Positions 19,654 to 29,561 are shown, numbered from the stretch's first letter. The stretch is DNA of 64,000 bases from Paralithodes platypus (GCA_032716605.1 CM064517.1:19512742-19576741); one strand, 5' to 3'. Made by a program: numbers and translations. The notes: generated by a model from the letters alone, not told the origin.

Positions 19654-20212
19654 CTGGTCAGATTGAAAAGACAATTTTGTATTACTTATCAGTCCCAAAT
19701 GAGTGTGAGTGTGCAACCAAGATGGGGATGTTGATACATATGATAACACCAATATTTACTAACCTAATTATCCCTGTCAAACAGTGTTTGCAGAGATTAT
19801 GAGACTATGTTTGATTATGTAAGCAGGTGCAACTCCTCTTTAAGTTCAGACTTGCTTCTCTTCACCCAATTTAGATCATCCATCTCTCCACGACATTGAT
19901 CATATTGTTGTGGCAATAATAGATGAGTGTCTACATTATTTCGTAGTTTACTAGAGCATAGGCTGAAAATTTAGCCACCTCAAATGGTAGAGATTCGTAA
20001 AATTTCAGGATATAGCCCCTGGACTAGTAATATACTGTACAAGCCAAGTACTGTATAATGAATCTAAAGGTTACACTTGATACTGTATTGACATTGACAT
20101 CCAGTAGTACAGTATATTATTAAGACTTAATCAGTAACATTCACATAAAATATTTCAAGGGTTAAAGTAATTAAAGTATATAGGAATAATTGTCATTGAT
20201 ATATGAACTTAC
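19654..20212. other. Host intron; no element identified
   Basis: AT-rich sequence with TACTGTA motifs near 20032, 20049 and 20085 and a TACAGTA near 20107. No open frame or terminal repeat was identified. Confidence 0.55.
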
Positions 20213-20339
20213 CCCCATAATAACATTAATGACACTGAGTGCCAACTTTGCCTCATTTTCCTTAAGGTGACCCAATTTGCCCAGCAAAGAACCCTTGTTG
20301 GACTGGCTGCCATAGTCATTCATTACCTCCACTGTCCTC
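20213..20339 (-). CDS. Host gene exon (42 codons plus one base)
   Basis: It is bounded by TCTTTTCACAG and GTAAGTTC on the minus strand, a strong acceptor and donor. The 127 nt are open: one base completes a codon from the exon at 23856-23936, then RTVEVMNDYGSQSNKGSLLG and KLGHLKENEAKLALSVINVI with MG. The predicted part looks like a short folded region with helical KENEAKLALSVINVI. The acceptor is tandemly duplicated 40 bp upstream (see findings). The protein family is not recognised. Confidence 0.75.
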
Positions 20340-20342
20340 CTG

Positions 20343-21218
20343 TGAAAAGATGGTTTTATGTTAGTAATAATATGTCCTCCTGTAAAAAGATGGTTTTATG
20401 TAAAGTAATAATATCAGGTAAGGTTTAAACTTTCAAGGTAGGGCCAACACTGTCAACAGACTCACAGTCAGGTAGAGAACTAGGTTAACCCAAGGAGTAC
20501 GATAATAGGTTTGAATGAAGCTATCCCTGGTGCGAAAATCACGCCGAAAATCCGACTATCGCATAACGCAACAAAAAGTATATTAACGTGTTGGATATTA
20601 CCTGTAATTCCTACATCCCCAATCAATCAGTGAAGTGGAGGATATTTTGTAATGGCCCTTATATCTCCCATATAAAGTAACATTATTGCGCCACATGTGC
20701 AAAGGTTTGAAACACAGGGCATATTTGAAGAATTAAGACATAGAAAGTAGGTGTTAAGTCAGATAAACAACATCGTGGCTGCGACTGGGAGGGAGGAGGG
20801 AGTAAACATCTGCATATCCTCCCCTCCCCTCCTCCTCCACTGCTTGTAAAGCACTTTTCGATGTTGTTGCTAGATCCGGGTGTGTGCCTCCTCCTGCTTC
20901 GTATATACTTATGATATAGGATATAATTATTTGGAATTGAGGGACAGTCCTTCAGCGCTGCCACTGCCTCCACGATGATGAGGGAGGAGTATTGGTATGG
21001 TGTGAGGTACTGTATGTGTTACAATTTTTGGTATCGAAAGTGGCCACTTAGTCCTAGTCATCATCAAATTTCTATATGTATCCCACCTTTGGCACAGTTT
21101 TAGAACACCTTTGAAAATTGTGCTTCCGTGAGGCCTACCAGGAGAGGAATTATGTGATAAATAGCAATTTTAAAATAATCAAATAGGAAATATTAAAGTT
21201 TGTTGTCGAGTCTTGACT
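20343..21218. other. Host intron with duplicated acceptor; otherwise no element identified
   Basis: The 40 bp repeat at 20333-20372 and 20373-20412 copies the 3' splice site. The rest is unremarkable AT-rich sequence with a C/T-rich patch at 20815-20845. Confidence 0.55.
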
Positions 21219-21222
21219 TTAA

Positions 21223-21703
21223 CCCTTCTTACCCGGGCTGTCTTACCCAATGACGGTCGCCCCTACCCGGGCGAAATGGCTGAAAAACGTCTAGGCCTAG
21301 GCTACCGTATTTATGTTTATTTTCACTGCTAGAACTTTCCCACTCATCTATAATCGTAGTGCGGTTTTCAATCTGTATTTTGTCGTTGAGTAGAGCTCTG
21401 TAAGTCAACTGGTTCAGTTGTGATGACGATTTCAGTGGAGCCAATATTGCAGAGATGTTGCCAATATGGGGGCTTTTCAGACACTAATTTCGTCTGACGT
21501 CAGAACAATAACATTGAAGAGTCTTCTCCTTCTTGTTTTCGGAGGTGCGGTGACGCAACGCTTGGGTTTGTTGACATACGTCGTACGCACAGCGTTCAGA
21601 CCAAGCTTAATTAGGCTATTAAGCTCATGCCTTAGATAAGGCATACCGGGTAGAGGCCCTTCTTTCGTGCTGTCCTTACCTAAGGCAGACCGGGTAGGAA
21701 GGG
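21223..21703. mobile_element. piggyBac-type TTAA MITE, intact copy (481 bp)
   Basis: TTAA lies at 21219-21222 and 21704-21707. The ends are CCCTTCTTACCCGGGCTG and, complemented, CCCTTCCTACCCGGTCTGCC. It holds the subterminal box at 21383-21429 on the minus strand, about 160 bp from one end as in the other members. It matches the split copy at 9319-11831. No transposase. The shared minus-strand open frames in both copies are not conserved proteins. Confidence 0.9.
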
Positions 21704-21969
21704 TTAAGGCATTCAACACTGTCTCAAGAACATTTAACAAAGTCCCCCTGCAATATCTACATCACACCATCCTCAACAGTGCTACAACAAGACTTTATTG
21801 TATAGTATAGGATGACTGTTGGTTCATACGTTCGCCATCCCCCCTCTAGTTACTTTGTACAAAAAGCATTAAAGTATGCGGGGTATATTCTCTTTCTTCT
21901 ACTAAATGTGATGGCCTTCTTACACCCAGGGTGTAGCAGAGGGGAATCCTCAACTGCAACCCAGCAGTT

Positions 21970-22218
21970 ATGCAGCACCACCTTGACACCTCTATGGAGG
22001 GCGAGTTGAGGGAGTTCCATAATTTGAAAGTTGGGTTGAAGCATGGGAGTGTCATGTCTCTATGGTTGTTCAATTTAATCATGGATGGAGTTATTAAAGA
22101 GGTTCAGGTGAGAACGGTGAGTACTGGAGTGACATTGATAAGAGAGGTATATGATTGGAAGTTGCCTGTGCTGTTATTTGTGGACGATACCGTGCTGTTA
22201 ACCTATAAGCTACGATAG
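21970..22218 (+). pseudogene. RTE-like RT palm fragment
   Basis: Encodes LKVGLKHGSVMSLWLFNLIM, then DGVIKEVQV and LPVLLFVDDTVLL. This is the segment between the QG-x-V-MSPWLF box and the catalytic box, here FVDD. It resembles LINE-A but is more diverged and has no flanking parts. Confidence 0.75.
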
Positions 22219-22796
22219 GCCTCACGGAAGCAAGATTTTCAAAGACATGCAAAAACCGCGGAAAAGGTGGGATGCGTATGGTAATTGGGTGATAACTATG
22301 ACTAAATGGCAACTCTTAATACCAAACATTGCAACACACTCACACCAACACTCCTCCCTCATAATCGTACAGGCGGTGGCGGCACTCTGGGACCGTCTAT
22401 CAACCCCAAATATTATATCCTAATAATTCTATTGCTATGTAAATTCATAAGAGACACACAGACTGTGAAACACCACCACCATTTTGATTTATTCCTTACA
22501 AAAAAAATCTTTATACTAACTTTCTGGGTCCTGATTCTTCATGTGTTTTGTGCTTCAAATCAATGCACATGCGGCACAATAATATTCTTTTATATGGGAG
22601 ACATATGGGATAATACAAAAATCCTCTCCTTCCTCTACCAATCAGACCTGATTGCCTACGTGCGGCAACCTTACAACTTCTGAGCATAACCACACCAAAA
22701 CACAACTAGGTCTACTGTATATAATTTTTTTGTTGTGAAAAAAATAAAAAATAACAATACAGTACTGTATATCTATATACAGTATATATATATAGT
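22219..22796. other. No gene seen; AT-rich with palindromic TA motifs
   Basis: Contains TACTGTA near 22711, TACAGTACTGTA near 22758 and TACAGTA near 22780. The 22306-22683 open frame matches nothing I recognise. Confidence 0.5.
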
Positions 22797-23112
22797 GGAT
22801 GGGACTCGTCAGCCTTGGTTGGCAACCTGTCTAGGGGAGTAAACCTGATACAAATCCGTACTGCTTACCTAAGGGTAAGGCAGGTTAGTGGATGGATTAG
22901 CCGAACACCACTGTAGAAAAATAGTGCTAACAAGATACACAGAGGGCCTCGGAGTCGGACGGATCCGAAATTGAGTGGTCAATCCTGTAAGTCCTTCACT
23001 AAACTGGCTCGGGTTGTCCCTCTCACAGGGAATAGGTCCGCTTGGGGGCATTCTGTGTATGGCCACCCTCGTAAGGGGAGTAAGGCGTCCGGCAATAGAT
23101 AGATAGATAGAT
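22797..23112 (+). mobile_element. SINE-P copy 2 with (ATAG)n tail
   Basis: Matches 2487-2809 along its whole length in the opposite orientation. Its 3' end, GGCGTCCGGCAATAGATAG, is followed by several ATAG units. It abuts a LINE-A fragment on the opposite strand so that the two tails face each other. Confidence 0.88.
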
Positions 23113-23545
23113 AGATATCTATATATCTATTGCCGGACACTGTGATCCCCGATGGGGTGGCCAAGAACGAAACGGCCCCATGCACCTCTGTCCCCAGTCA
23201 GTCGACGCCCCTCCTCCCATCCAGCACCGTCTTCACTCATAGGCTATACTGTACTTCTTAACTCCATCCTTCCACCTCTCACTTGGTTTACCTCTCTATC
23301 TGTCCTTCCAACTCACTCTCGTACACTCTCTTAAGTTATTCTCTTGCTTCCCATACGTTCCACATGGCCGAACCATCTCAAGGTGTTCTTTTTCACACTT
23401 TCCAGTACAGTACATCTACATCCACACCCCTCTCGTACTGCCTCATTCGTCTGTCTATCCTTCCATTTAACTCCGCACGCACTTCTTAAGTAACTAATTT
23501 CCACCCCTCTCACTCTTGGTTTGAGTCTCTTCACCAACGTGATAT
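23113..23545 (-). mobile_element. LINE-A copy 4, 3' part
   Basis: The minus strand shows the C-terminal region (RLKPRVRGVEISYLRSACGV, NTLRWFGHVERMGSKRI) and the family 3' end. Compared with other copies it has extra TACAGTA at 23406-23412 and TACTGTA near 23251. Heavily diverged. Confidence 0.8.
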
Positions 23546-23599
23546 ATAATATATATGTAATATTATATATATCTATATACCGGTACATATATATATATA

Positions 23600-23705
23600 C
23601 TGTACAGCACTTCTTAACCCCATCCTTCCACCTTTCCCTCTCTGTCCTTCCACCTCACTCTCGTACACTCTTAAGTCATTCTCTCGCTTCCCTTACTTGG
23701 GCTTA
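23600..23705 (-). mobile_element. Small LINE-A 3' fragment
   Basis: A further copy of the C-terminal segment (complement of CTCTCTGTCCTTCCACCTCA, as at 23300-23360), preceded by an AT-repeat with TACCGGTA near 23579. Confidence 0.6.
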
Positions 23706-23855
23706 TGTGTCAATAATTTATTCATTTTCATAAACTTAAATACAGATAAATACAGAAAAAAAAAGATAGAAAATATAATTTGTAATGAAAATGTCCAATA
23801 CAGTAGTAAATCAATGATTACCCTATGACAGTACACAAACTTAACCTATAATCAC

Positions 23856-23936
23856 CTGTTCGCAGTGTTGGGAGTATAGAAAGCCTCATTCCCTCCATAC
23901 CTCATTCCAGGATTACCATGCCACCTGTCCATCTTG
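23856..23936 (-). CDS. Host gene exon (26 codons), most upstream exon seen
   Basis: On the minus strand AACCTTCCCGCAG precedes and GTGATTATAGG follows an 81 nt open segment. It encodes KMDRWHGNPGMRYGGNEAFY with TPNTAN, and ends with two bases (AG) that combine with the first G of the exon at 20339 to give Arg. The ATG lies in CAAGATGG, a reasonable start context, so translation could begin here with a non-coding upstream exon. Gly/Asn/Tyr-rich. Not recognised. Confidence 0.68.
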
Positions 23937-23987
23937 CTGCGGGAAGGTTCTTGGTTAGTTTCAAATTACAGTACTAACATCAGTTAA

Positions 23988-24237
23988 CCCGTACTGTACC
24001 GTAGGATACAGTAATAAAAGTCCCCAGCAGTCCCAAGAAATGTGGCCCAAATGACAGGAGAGACCACCTTTTCACCTCAAGAGATGAGGCAAGAGTGGAT
24101 CTATCACTTTTTTTTAATAAAGTCTGCCTTATACAGGCAGTTACAAGACAAATACATTACTGACGGTTATAACCGTCGCTGGGGCTGGGGAGTTAAATAT
24201 CTACTGACGGCTATAGCCGTCGCTGGGATTGTACGGG
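23988..24237. mobile_element. Short TTAA-flanked element with two perfect palindromes
   Basis: TTAA lies at 23984-23987 and 24238-24241. The terminal CCCGTAC is matched by GTACGGG. Inside are GACGGTTATAACCGTC (24162-24177) and GACGGCTATAGCCGTC (24206-24221). An internal GGGGCTGGGGAGTTAA resembles the right end of the nested element at 42116-42596, so a second TTAA element may be truncated here. Confidence 0.65.
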
Positions 24238-24472
24238 TTAAGAAATCATACCTTACTCATAATAGGAGGTATTCTAGATTAGTTATAAGATCAAATGTGG
24301 TACTATGTATGCTTACATAATTACATATCATTGAATTAGGAATATGAAAGATTCATCACAAATTTTGGAAAGCATTTTCCTTTCTCGCAGGGTTAAAAAC
24401 ACGATAAAAAGTATGATGCTGCTGAACGTAAAGAATATAAAGTTATGATACAATGACGAACACTTACAACTA

Positions 24473-24887
24473 ATGTGGTGATGGGCTGGTCTATCAGAGT
24501 GAGAACTGAGTGATCTCTGCCATACCCATAGCTTACTCTGACTGTTCCTTTAACTTATATATTTTCTAGATCTCAAGTGACGGCGTCTTTTCCGTGGATT
24601 GACCTCCCAATCTACCAAGATTGGAAGCCAAAGTGTCACATTTTTCCCTTGCCCCTCAACTTTCTCTTCATAATTGCTGAGGGGCACAGGGCCCTGGGTG
24701 GGGCTTTGGTTTCCCGGGCGTTTCCGCACCCTCCTCGGCTCCCCACCATGGAGTGGCTTCGGTCACCCGGGCTTTGTTGTGGTCGGCAGGGAGGGTTCTG
24801 TGGGGGCGCTCGGTTGTGGCCTTGGAATTGCTCGGGGCCTTGGGGCTGTTCGGCCAGGCAGCTTGGGGAACAACAACAACAACAACA
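24473..24887 (+). mobile_element. SINE-E copy with 12 bp target duplication
   Basis: ACTTACAACTAA occurs at 24461-24472 and 24888-24899. The body is nearly identical to the copy at 15461-15882 and it ends in AAC units. It lies just upstream of the MULE remnant. Confidence 0.9.
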
Positions 24888-24899
24888 ACTTACAACTAA

Positions 24900-25040
24900 A
24901 GAACAGAGAAAGACCGTAAGGCTACAATGTGGCGATGCAGTGTACAAGGGAAGAAGTTGTTCAGCCAAAGTGAAGGAAGAGTCCGGCTATTACGTCCGTG
25001 TTGGTGAACAAAACCATGAGGGTAAACCTAGTAGCACATC
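24900..25040 (+). pseudogene. MULE transposase relic, FLYWCH-like N-terminus
   Basis: Encodes KTVRLQCGDAVYKGRSCSAK, VKEESGYYVRVGEQNHEGK and P. The spacing of Cys and His recalls the FLYWCH DNA-binding zinc finger found at the N-terminus of some Mutator-like transposases. The frame appears to continue at 27806 (GKPDRAMAFLRERQQQ) after LINE-G; both sides of the break carry a similar GGG-AAA-CC string. Inference: one MULE gene split by LINE-G. Confidence 0.55.
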
Positions 25041-25527
25041 ATCAACAATCTCAAGCACTCACCCGCCTGTGGCCTCTAGAGACAACATAAGCAACATATA
25101 TCGCAGACACCTGGGACCACAAGGCATACAAGTACTCACTAACATATCAAAATACAGTTATTCACACAACACAATACCAGGCATCTGGAAGCATGGTGTT
25201 ATAATAATATTCCCAAAACCCAACAAAGGCCCCACGCTACCCTCCTCACACACTCCTTTGCACCCCCTAAAATCATAGAACGCCTTGTACAACAACTGAC
25301 TACACACGCTCTACCCCTAGCTCCAACACAACATGGCTTCAGGTTACTGCACTCCACAAACACTCTTCTTACAGACCTTACACAAAGAGCTTTTGACGGC
25401 ATCAACTCAGCCAGACCACCACACAGATCATTACTTGCCACACTCGACATTAGTAAAGCCTTCGATGCCATCCCCCGCCACAACCTAACAAACAAAATCT
25501 ACGACACAAACATGCACAACACAAAAA

Positions 25528-26055
25528 AGCGGGTGCCCAACCCCTAAAGGGGTTGAAATAGGGGAGCTATCCCCCCGCCAAAGGCGGCTTTCTAGGACCT
25601 TTCCTAGCTGATGCTGAGAGGATTGGGTTCTAGTCATATGGTGATGGGCTGGTCTATCAGAGTGAGAACTGAGCGATCTCTACCATACCAATAGCTTACT
25701 CTGACTGTTCCTTTTACTTATATATTTTCTAGATCTCAAGTGACGGCATCTCTTCCGTGGATTGACCTCCCAATCTACCAAGATTGGAAGCCAAAGCGTC
25801 ACATTTTTCCTTTGCCCCTCAACTTTCTCTTCATAATTGCTGAGGGGCACAGGGCCCTGGGTGGGGCTTTGGTTTCCCGGGCCCTCCTGAGCTCCCCGCC
25901 ATGGAGTGGCTTCGGTCACCCAGGCTTTATTGTGGTAGGCGGGGAGGGTTCTGTGGGGGCGCTCGGTTATGGCCTTGGCCTTGCTTGGGGCCTTGGGGCT
26001 GTTCGGCCAGGCAGCTTGGGGAACAGCAACAACAAAGCAACAACAAAACAACAAT
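25528..26055 (+). mobile_element. SINE-E, longest copy, inserted in LINE-G
   Basis: ACAAAAA at 25521-25527 and 26056-26062 flanks it. It has the extended 5' part (GGGTGCCCAACCCCTAAAGG, then TAGCTGATGCTGAGAGGATT and GGGTTCTAGTC). TAGCTGATGCT and GGTTCTAGTC resemble pol III A and B boxes, but their spacing is short, so that reading is weak. It ends in a degenerate AAC tail. Intact TA sites here serve as the reference for the insertions at 58383 and 58451. Confidence 0.85.
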
Positions 26056-26269
26056 ACAAAAAGGTGGCTAGCCAACTTTCTAGCAGGCAGATGTGCACAT
26101 GTATCTTTTACCGGTCAGTCATCTAGCATCAGAAATTTCCCCAACGTAGTCCCACAAGGATCCGTCCTGTCGCCCGCACTCTTCAATCTGTACATGCATT
26201 ATATAAATACACCCAATACACCCCAAATAAACATAGCCTCCTATGCAGACGACATAACACTTGCATGCA

Positions 26270-26390
26270 ACCAGGCTTTATTGTGGTCGGTAAGGAGGGT
26301 TCTGTGGGGGCGCTCGGTTATGGCCTTGGAATTGCTCGGGGCCTTGGGGCTGTTCGGCCAGGCAGCTTGGGGAACAACAACAACAACAAC
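26270..26390 (+). mobile_element. 5'-truncated SINE-E with 14 bp target duplication
   Basis: AACACTTGCATGCA occurs at 26256-26269 and 26391-26404. Only the last 120 bp or so (from GGCTTTATTGTGGTCGG) and the AAC tail are present. The truncation with duplication is typical of target-primed reverse transcription. It sits in LINE-G directly after the YADD region. Confidence 0.93.
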
Positions 26391-26898
26391 AACACTTGCA
26401 TGCACACACCAAAACCTAGACACAGCAACACATCTCCTTCAACCCTATCTCAACACATTACATGACTGGTGCACTACACAGACTCAATTTAGCCCCAGCC
26501 AAATCCACAACAACCCTCCTCACAAGCTGGACAGCAGAACACAAATACACCCCGCAACTCACCCAAAATCCTAGGAGTAACATATGATACTCTAATGACA
26601 TTCAAACAGCATACCACAAACATGAAAAATAAACTGACACCCAGACTTAACGCCCTCAGGTCACTTGCCCACACAAAATTTGGACACAACAAAGAAACCA
26701 CCACAACAGTTTACAAACAATACATAAGATCAGTGATGGAATATGCAAGCCCTGCCTGGGCTTCTAACCAAGCTGAAACACATCACAAGACCTTCCAAAC
26801 TATTCAAAATAATGCCCTAAAAATCATCACAGGCTGCACAGCTACTACACCTACAGATCACCTACATCAAGAAACCAAAGTCCTCAAAGTCAGAGACC

Positions 26899-27036
26899 TT
26901 TTTTTTTTTTTTTTCCTATGTGAGTGAGGGAGACAAAAGGCAGAACTGCCTATAGCGAGTGCCTCCCCCATAGTTGAAAGAGTGACAGGGCCAAAATCAA
27001 GGGAAGTTTGAGCCAAAATGCCTGGACATGAGAAGC
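26899..27036 (-). mobile_element. LINE-B 3' end fragment with poly-A tail
   Basis: The T-run at 26899-26915 is the complement of the poly-A tail. The rest matches the last 120 bp of LINE-B copy 2 (GGCACTCGCTATAGGCAGTT on the minus strand). It is inserted in LINE-G. Confidence 0.9.
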
Positions 27037-27087
27037 ACTCAATTCCTGGCAGCAGCCTCCACAAACCAACACCACCCACTACACTAC

Positions 27088-27395
27088 ACGGTCACGGTGG
27101 CTGAGCGCGCTTAGTACACTTTATCGGGAGCACTAGCTCTGGTGTCGGGGGTTCGATCCCACGCGCCGGCAGAGGAAGTTCTCTCAAAAACTTTCCCTGG
27201 CCGTGAAGGCAAGGTCTGGATGGACCGCCTCGGGGGACCCACAAAGTCTCCTGCCCACGTCCTACTCCCTCGGGGGTATGTAGGCGCTTTCGTTAGCAGC
27301 CAGGATCAGTCTGTTGATGCCTTAGGATAAGATCTAGGTTAAGTCTGTGTATTTTCAGCCCCATTGGCTGCCGGCTTGAAATAAACCGATTATTA
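27088..27395 (+). mobile_element. SINE-R, tRNA-derived, (ATT)n tail
   Basis: The 5' part has pol III promoter boxes in order and spacing: TGGCTGAGCGCG (A box) and GGGTTCGATCCC (B box), within a leucine/serine-like tRNA head (GGTGGCTGAGCGCGCTTAG). A tRNA-unrelated body follows and ends GAAATAAACCGATTATTATT with more ATT units. It is about 305 bp, inserted in LINE-G. It is not a functional tRNA because no acceptor stem closes it. Confidence 0.88.
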
Positions 27396-27805
27396 TTATT
27401 ATTATATGGCAACACACCCACAGATATCAAAACAACACCCAGCACACAGTAACACACACAAATACTGTCTTCTCTCCCTCCCTGCCCACCCCAAACCAGC
27501 TTCCAGAAGCGCATCCATACTCATATCTCTCGCATTTCCATCCAATTACTCATAGACAACACACAGCTGCAGGCACGACCTCCCGAAATCCATCCTTCTG
27601 AATCCTCCCTTCCTCGTGAGGACAGAGTCCACCTGGCCAGGCTGTGATGGGGCACCATTCAGCTCATCTGAGCTATCAGAAGAGACTGGATGACTCCGTC
27701 GTCGACACCTGTCCAGGATGTAACACAGCACCCCATACCATTAAACACATCATAGAAGACTGCTTTTCACACACTTACGCCAACAACACAATCTACACTC
27801 CTTGA

Positions 27806-28375
27806 GAGATCTGTGGGAAAGCCCGACCGTGCCATGGCCTTCCTTAGGGAACGACAACAACAACCTAGTATCGACGTGAATAAGATGATCATGAAGAAGG
27901 TACATCAAAGGTGTAATGATGAGCCCTTCACTGCTGCTGCCAACATTGTCAACGATGTAATAGTCACCGACTGGGATGAGTTACTGCCTTCTGATGCCCA
28001 CCCCAACTAAGCCAACCTTGTAAGAAATCGCAACTACCAGAGATAACAGGACCGGTCAGACGATCCAAAAGATGTCGACTTCACCCTCAACATCCAGAAA
28101 ATTCATCCTGATTTCTTAAGGGCTGACATCCGAGCATACAATCCTGGCCGTCATATTGTGTTCTCCAGCATCCGTCAGCTGGAGATGCTTGCCGAAACAA
28201 GAGCTGTCTACATTGACACAACCATCAAGGTTGTTAACGAGCCTATCGACCAGTTGCTTGCGTTCGTTGAAGGCAGCGAGAAGGTCACCCGAACGAACGA
28301 CTTGGAGGGCTGGCATAACTGACTGAACAGGAAGACCGGCCGTGGCAACATCCAGACATACTTGCTCTTTTAAGT
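27806..28375 (+). pseudogene. MULE (Mutator-like) transposase relic, internally deleted
   Basis: 27813-28010 encodes DRAMAFLRERQQQPSIDVNK, KVHQRCNDEPFTAAANIVND and VIVTDWDELLPSD. After stops come DFTLNIQKIHPDFLRADIRA, HIVFSSIRQLEMLAETRAVY and IDTTIKVVNEPIDQLLAF, which corresponds to the first catalytic Asp region of MULE transposases (normally W-x-DGTFK). Then the text jumps to TNDLEGWHN and LNRKTGRGNIQTYLLF, the C-terminal part of the family, so the core DDE domain is lost. A polyadenylation signal AATAAA follows at about 28384. Stops confirm a pseudogene. Confidence 0.65.
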
Positions 28376-28392
28376 ACAGTACTGAATAAAGA

Positions 28393-28657
28393 AGCCAACT
28401 CCATCCGGCGGACAGAACGGGGTAGGGTCAACTTGGCCCACCCACAACCAACTCTGCCCACACAGTTTAGAAAGAATGTCTACCCATTAAAAATTAAGTT
28501 ATAATGCATATACCACTGAAGTTTCGTATAATGGAATGATGATGAAAGTTTCGGAAGTATCACCTTATCATCGGTACCATAATTTCATCACGCTTGAGGA
28601 TTGGCGGGAACATATTTATAGGCCTATCTATAATATTGTTTATCTCGTCTTGAAAGT
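28393..28657. other. No gene seen
   Basis: Unremarkable sequence between the MULE relic and the TTAA element. Confidence 0.5.
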
Positions 28658-28661
28658 TTAA

Positions 28662-29171
28662 CCCCTTGAGAATCGAGATGTATTTGTGATCATTTGTGCG
28701 ATAATTGTGATAGTCTTTATCCATTTAACTCCCACAGATCTTTCTTGAACTGTTTAGAACGTCTAATGCTAATTAATTCATTATGATTTCAGACACTAAA
28801 ATTTGGGACCAAACGGCACTGCACCGTGGTCGTCTGAATCAGTTGACAAAAGTAATATTCACAGACATCGATTTATTCCAATAATACATTGCAACAGTGA
28901 TTGAAATTTGAAGAATAAAATATAAAACATATACCGGTATTTAGAGAGATAGCACTTCTCTTCAGAAACATACACGTAGGCTAGACTTATGTTCTCAAAT
29001 TTTATGTTAAATTGAACCACTAACCATTGGAAGCTTTATATTTTCTGGCTCGCATTAGGCCTAGACGTTATTATCAACTCAAGAAAGATATGTGGGAATG
29101 AAAAGGGTAAAGACTATTGAAATTATCTCACAAATTATCACACATAGGCCTACTTCTTGATTCTTAAGGGG
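28662..29171. mobile_element. TTAA element with inverted repeats of about 90 bp
   Basis: TTAA lies at 28658-28661 and 29172-29175. CCCCTTGAGAATCGAG pairs with the complement of the right end CCCCTTAAGAATCAAG, and similarity continues to TCCCACAGATCTTTCTTGA. The right arm has TAGGCCTA at 29145-29152 where the left arm has TA. Non-coding. Confidence 0.88.
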
Positions 29172-29259
29172 TTAAACTTACGAGTTTAGAACAAACAAAA
29201 AATCCCGTCAATCCAGTAATGGTCTTTCCATGTTGTATATCTCTGTTGGTGGTCTGGAA

Positions 29260-29561
29260 ATGCAACAAGCAAGCAAGTATACAGTAGTGAACTGAGTGAT
29301 TATAGTGAACTAAGTGAACTTGGGAGTGACTTTGACGATGAACAAGTGGTTAGTGAAGATACGGGTGAAGTGGCGGAGCTTCAGGGCTTTTTTAGTACCG
29401 ATGAAGACGATCATGACGAGGATAATGATGATGGTGAATGCGGTGCTCGTGAACCTAGAGAACTGAGTGAACTTGGGAGTGACTTTGACGATGAACAAAT
29501 GGTTAGTGAAGATGCGGGTGACCCCGGCGTCGGCTGTCGGCACTCCTTCCCCAGCCAGTAA
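29260..29561 (+). pseudogene. Acidic N-terminus of a piggyBac-like (PGBD) gene, broken by a 5 bp insertion
   Basis: The ATG at 29260-29262 opens MQQASKY and then is shifted by TACAGTA at 29280-29286. Deleting five bases joins it to SELSDYSELSELGSDFDDEQ and on to a stop at 29561. The acidic segment is internally duplicated (LSELGSDFDDEQ twice, about 60 codons apart). Acidic Ser/Asp/Glu-rich heads are usual in piggyBac transposases, and 3' of this are the GAAAGAGACACAAAAATATG and similar strings as in the piggyBac 3' flank at 45360-45570. The catalytic part is missing. Medium confidence in the family call. Confidence 0.5.

Larger units (their letters stand above)
25041..27805 (+). pseudogene. 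LINE-G RT and C-terminal zinc region, split by four insertions
   Basis: 25041-25527 encodes HNTIPGIWKHGVIIIFPKPN, GFRLLHSTNTLLTDLTQRAF and LLATLDISKAFDAIPRHNL (first catalytic region). After SINE-E, 26056-26255 gives RWLANFLAGRCAHVSFTGQS, VVPQGSVLSPALFNLYMHYI and the YADD box (ASYADDITLACNQ). After a truncated SINE-E, 26405-26898 holds the thumb and YIRSVMEYASPAWASNQAE. After a LINE-B fragment and SINE-R, the end has a C-x2-C...H...C knuckle (CNTAPHTIKHIIEDCF). It is a non-LTR element of uncertain clade, inactive. Confidence 0.8.

Noticed and set aside
27088..27175. Functional tRNA gene
   Set aside because: Pol III boxes are present but no closed acceptor stem; it is the head of a SINE with an ATT tail inside LINE-G.
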